From: Spirosoma linguale DSM 74
GTDB lineage: Bacteria > Bacteroidota > Bacteroidia > Cytophagales > Spirosomataceae
Reading direction: 5' to 3'
Assembly (NCBI GenBank): GCA_000024525.1
Contig: CP001769.1
Location: 2,342,001-2,406,000 of the forward strand
DNA length: 64,000 nt
In this document: positions 61,981-64,000 of the stretch, one piece after another
Position numbering within the stretch: the first letter of the stretch is position 1
Layout of the letters: every line of letters starts with the position of its first letter
Notes under the pieces: generated by a model
The model's database searches: none
What the model was told of the DNA's origin: nothing
The model's input: only the letters and a program-made list of their open reading frames with translations
Translations under genes and position numbers: made by a program

Positions 61981-63033
61981 ATGGCCCACTCACTATTCCG
62001 GGTACATATCATTCGTCAGGTACTCCTGCTGATTTTTATAGCCATCGTCTTCATTCGCTGCGGCAATAACACGACCGATGAGGCTGCTCAGTTTTTCCTG
62101 AAGGGGAATGTTCAGTTGCAGAAACGTGAGTACAAAGAAGCAATCCGGTTCTACTCAGAAGCCATCGCCAAAAAATCAGATTTTGCGGACGCCTACAATA
62201 ACCGGGGGTTAGCCAAGTTTCGGGACGACGACCGGGAGGGGGCGTTGGCCGACTATACCCGGGCTGTTGAACTGGACCCTGATTTTGGTACGGCGTACTT
62301 TAATCGGGCCGAGGTTCTCCTTGAAACCGGTGATGCGGCCGGTAGTGTGTCGGACTTGATGCGGATCAATAAACAATACCAGGATTCTACCTTTTATCAA
62401 ACGCGTTTGGGCGACGTCTATGTACGACTGGGGAAGCAGGCCGAGGCTCAGGCAGCTTATGACCGCGCTTTGCAACTCAACCCCGATAATGTGGAGGCTC
62501 TAACCAATCGGGGGGCTTTGTTGTATAGCCAGAAGGCCTATGACCAGGCCGGTGAGGACATACAGCGGGCTCTTCGGCTCAATCCAAAGCAAGATGCTGC
62601 CTTGAACAACCAGAGTTTACTGCTCGCGCGTGTCGGTAATTTTGCCGAAGCGCTCGTCTATGTAGAACGTGCACTGGCTTTACAACCCCGACAGCCGTAT
62701 TACCTGAACAACAAAGCGTATTTATTGCTGAAACTAAACCGGGCTTCCGAAGCACTTCCGGTGGTGCAGGAGTCTCTGCAACGCGATGACCGGAATGCCT
62801 GGGCTCATCAAACCCTCGGGCTGTATTACCTGAGTCAGAAACAGGCGGACAAGGCACTTACCGAATTTCGGCAGACCGAAAAACTGGATGCGTCCGTAGA
62901 TCAGGTCTATTATTATATCGGTCTAGCGGAGCAGGCCCTCAACCAGCAGCAGGCCGCCTGCGAAGCCTGGCGACTGGGCGAATTGGCCGGGGATGAACAG
63001 GCCAGAAAAATCCGGGCTCAGCAATGTAAGTAG
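61981..63033 (+). CDS. TPR-repeat lipoprotein
   Basis: A 350-residue protein, start at 61981. The signal (MAHSLFRVHIIRQVLLLIFI) ends in a lipobox-like FIRC, with Cys27. About eight tetratricopeptide repeats run from residue 40 to 330 (for example AYNNRGLAKFRDDDREGALA and LGDVYVRLGKQAEAQAAYDR). TPR lipoproteins act as scaffolds for envelope complexes; the partner is unknown. Divergent from the CheR/PAS pair and convergent with menD. Confidence 0.85.
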   Translation: MAHSLFRVHIIRQVLLLIFIAIVFIRCGNNTTDEAAQFFLKGNVQLQKREYKEAIRFYSEAIAKKSDFADAYNNRGLAKFRDDDREGALADYTRAVELDPDFGTAYFNRAEVLLETGDAAGSVSDLMRINKQYQDSTFYQTRLGDVYVRLGKQAEAQAAYDRALQLNPDNVEALTNRGALLYSQKAYDQAGEDIQRALRLNPKQDAALNNQSLLLARVGNFAEALVYVERALALQPRQPYYLNNKAYLLLKLNRASEALPVVQESLQRDDRNAWAHQTLGLYYLSQKQADKALTEFRQTEKLDASVDQVYYYIGLAEQALNQQQAACEAWRLGELAGDEQARKIRAQQCK

Positions 63034-63075
63034 GTGTTGCGTTAATTGATTAAAAAGCCGTATTTGGATAATAAG

Positions 63076-63113
63076 GGTCAATCAACTATAACTACAGGTA
63101 TAGTTAATTGACC
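63076..63113. terminator. Hairpin between convergent TPR and menD genes
   Basis: GGTCAATCAACTATA (63076-63090) pairs with TATAGTTAATTGACC (63099-63113), one mismatch, around an 8-base loop. Its symmetry and position fit a bidirectional terminator, though without clear T-runs. Confidence 0.65.
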
Positions 63114-63155
63114 TATTCATGTATGGTTGTAGGGGAGCCGACTACGTGTGATTGA

Positions 63156-64000
63156 TTAACGGGATTGAAACGCTTTTACCGAAGCCTTGTAGGATAAGAA
63201 CAGATCTTGATTGGCCTGTTTGTCCGTTTTTAATTCAAGGAGTTTAGCGGTGGGGGCTGGCTGGAAAAAATCGGATAGTATCTCTCCAAGTGCTCCGGGG
63301 GAATTGCAGGGTATGTACGTCAGCCCGGCATCCTGGGCGGTATTTCTGGCTGTGTAGCCGTGGGGCGTTTCGAAATAGGTTTCCAGTTCGGGTTGTCGAC
63401 TGGGCCCGTCGATGATTCGGAAGATATGCCCGCTGTCATTGTTCAATAAAATAATCCGCAGGTTGGGCGGAACCGGAGCTGACCAGAGGGCATTCCGGTC
63501 ATAGAAAAAAGCGACGTCGCCAATTAATAAGGTAACGAGTTTGTCCGTCATCAGCGCGGCTCCAACGGCCGTACTCAAACAACCGTCAATGCCACTAACC
63601 CCCCGGTTTGAGGATACACTAATTTGCTGTCGTTCGTCCAATCCGCACAGGTTAGCGTAGCGAACGGGCATACTGTTGGCCAGGTGCAGTATGGATGCAT
63701 CCGGTAGCTGGTCGAGAATCCGTTGTACTGCCAGCCAGTCGGTTAGTGGTTGGGTGGGTTCGGCAAGGGTTTTTTCAACCAGACGGGTGGCCTCTCGGTC
63801 CATGTGGTGCCATCGATTCAGGAATCCCTGCTGGTCGTCGTCCTCATCGTCGCCCTGAAGGAACCGCTGGTAGTCGACATCGGCAAAAAGTTTTTCCAGA
63901 AAGGCGAGGGGATCTGCCGGGATCAGGGTTGTCAGGCTCTGAAAGGAATCATTGATATGGTCGATGGTGGGTTGAATATGCCAGTGCCTGTGGGCCGGAT
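63156..64000 (-). CDS. menD: MenD, C-terminal part (5' end outside window)
   Basis: The frame runs off the window end at 64000, leaving the last 281 residues. MenD (2-succinyl-5-enolpyruvyl-6-hydroxy-3-cyclohexene-1-carboxylate synthase) uses thiamine diphosphate to join isochorismate and 2-oxoglutarate in menaquinone synthesis. The thiamine-binding end is clear: NSMPVRYANL, SSNRGVSGIDGCLSTAVGAA, IGDVAFFYDRNAL and ILLNNDSGHIFRII. It shows that the host makes menaquinone, as normal for this phylum. Confidence 0.95.
   Translation of the reverse strand, partial: PAHRHWHIQPTIDHINDSFQSLTTLIPADPLAFLEKLFADVDYQRFLQGDDEDDDQQGFLNRWHHMDREATRLVEKTLAEPTQPLTDWLAVQRILDQLPDASILHLANSMPVRYANLCGLDERQQISVSSNRGVSGIDGCLSTAVGAALMTDKLVTLLIGDVAFFYDRNALWSAPVPPNLRIILLNNDSGHIFRIIDGPSRQPELETYFETPHGYTARNTAQDAGLTYIPCNSPGALGEILSDFFQPAPTAKLLELKTDKQANQDLFLSYKASVKAFQSR

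Overview
This 64 kb window looks like the chromosome of a Bacteroidota bacterium of the order Cytophagales, probably close to Spirosoma. The evidence is a TonB-dependent receptor with an N-terminal carboxypeptidase-regulatory-like domain, a short RpoD, menaquinone synthesis (MenD), large CheR/PAS sensory proteins, and promoters with the Bacteroidota -7 element TAnnTTTG. Most chromosomal genes also lack a Shine-Dalgarno sequence. No computation was run; all calls come from reading the sequence and from family knowledge.

Region 1 (1-6.8 kb) is ordinary chromosome: a serine hydrolase/D-aminoacylase fusion, holA, and a TonB receptor plus lipoprotein pair behind a 7-1-7 Fur-family-like palindrome. 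Region 2 (6.8-11.6 kb) is a small accessory patch. An AT-rich cold-shock-domain coiled-coil gene, an IS110-family transposase with a structured leader, and a TIR-domain gene are each bordered by GC-rich GACAGG-containing repeats. Region 3 (11.7-21.3 kb) is metabolic: a LysR regulator and divergent esterase, a GH78 rhamnosidase, and a small AraC-controlled cluster of two cupins, an alpha/beta hydrolase and an acetyltransferase. Two of its promoters share a nearly identical tandem operator.

Region 4 (21.5-51.4 kb) is an integrated genomic island of about 30 kb in tRNA-Met(CAU). A 48-bp copy of the tRNA 3' half at 21490-21537 matches the intact tRNA at 51386-51462. Paired GTTGTAC arm sites lie just inside both ends, and a Bacteroidota-type tyrosine integrase lies next to the left end. 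The cargo is defence-rich: AbiE toxin-antitoxin with its operator, a tight methyltransferase/SF2 helicase/GIY-YIG nuclease operon, an Abi_C protein, ArdC-like antirestriction and a zeta-like kinase. The transfer genes are a MobF relaxase, a coupling ATPase, a Toprim primase and RadC. No type IV secretion channel is visible, so the island is probably mobilizable rather than self-transmissible. Inside it is a second, Proteobacteria-style module: a P4-type integrase, AlpA, good Shine-Dalgarno sequences, and two tandem tRNA 3' scars (CAU and Ala-GGC) with shared flanks. A decayed umuDC remnant lies near the right end.

Region 5 (51.5-64 kb) is core chromosome: an SRPBCC protein, an LptF/LptG permease, rpsO, pnp, rpoD, a DUF3592-like membrane protein, a 1110-residue CheR/multi-PAS protein, a TPR lipoprotein and menD (cut by the window end).

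The best candidates for an under-described system are the methyltransferase/helicase/GIY-YIG operon (28.6-34.6 kb), the island's replacement of the tRNA 3' end together with its terminator, and the GACAGG repeat family around single cargo genes.
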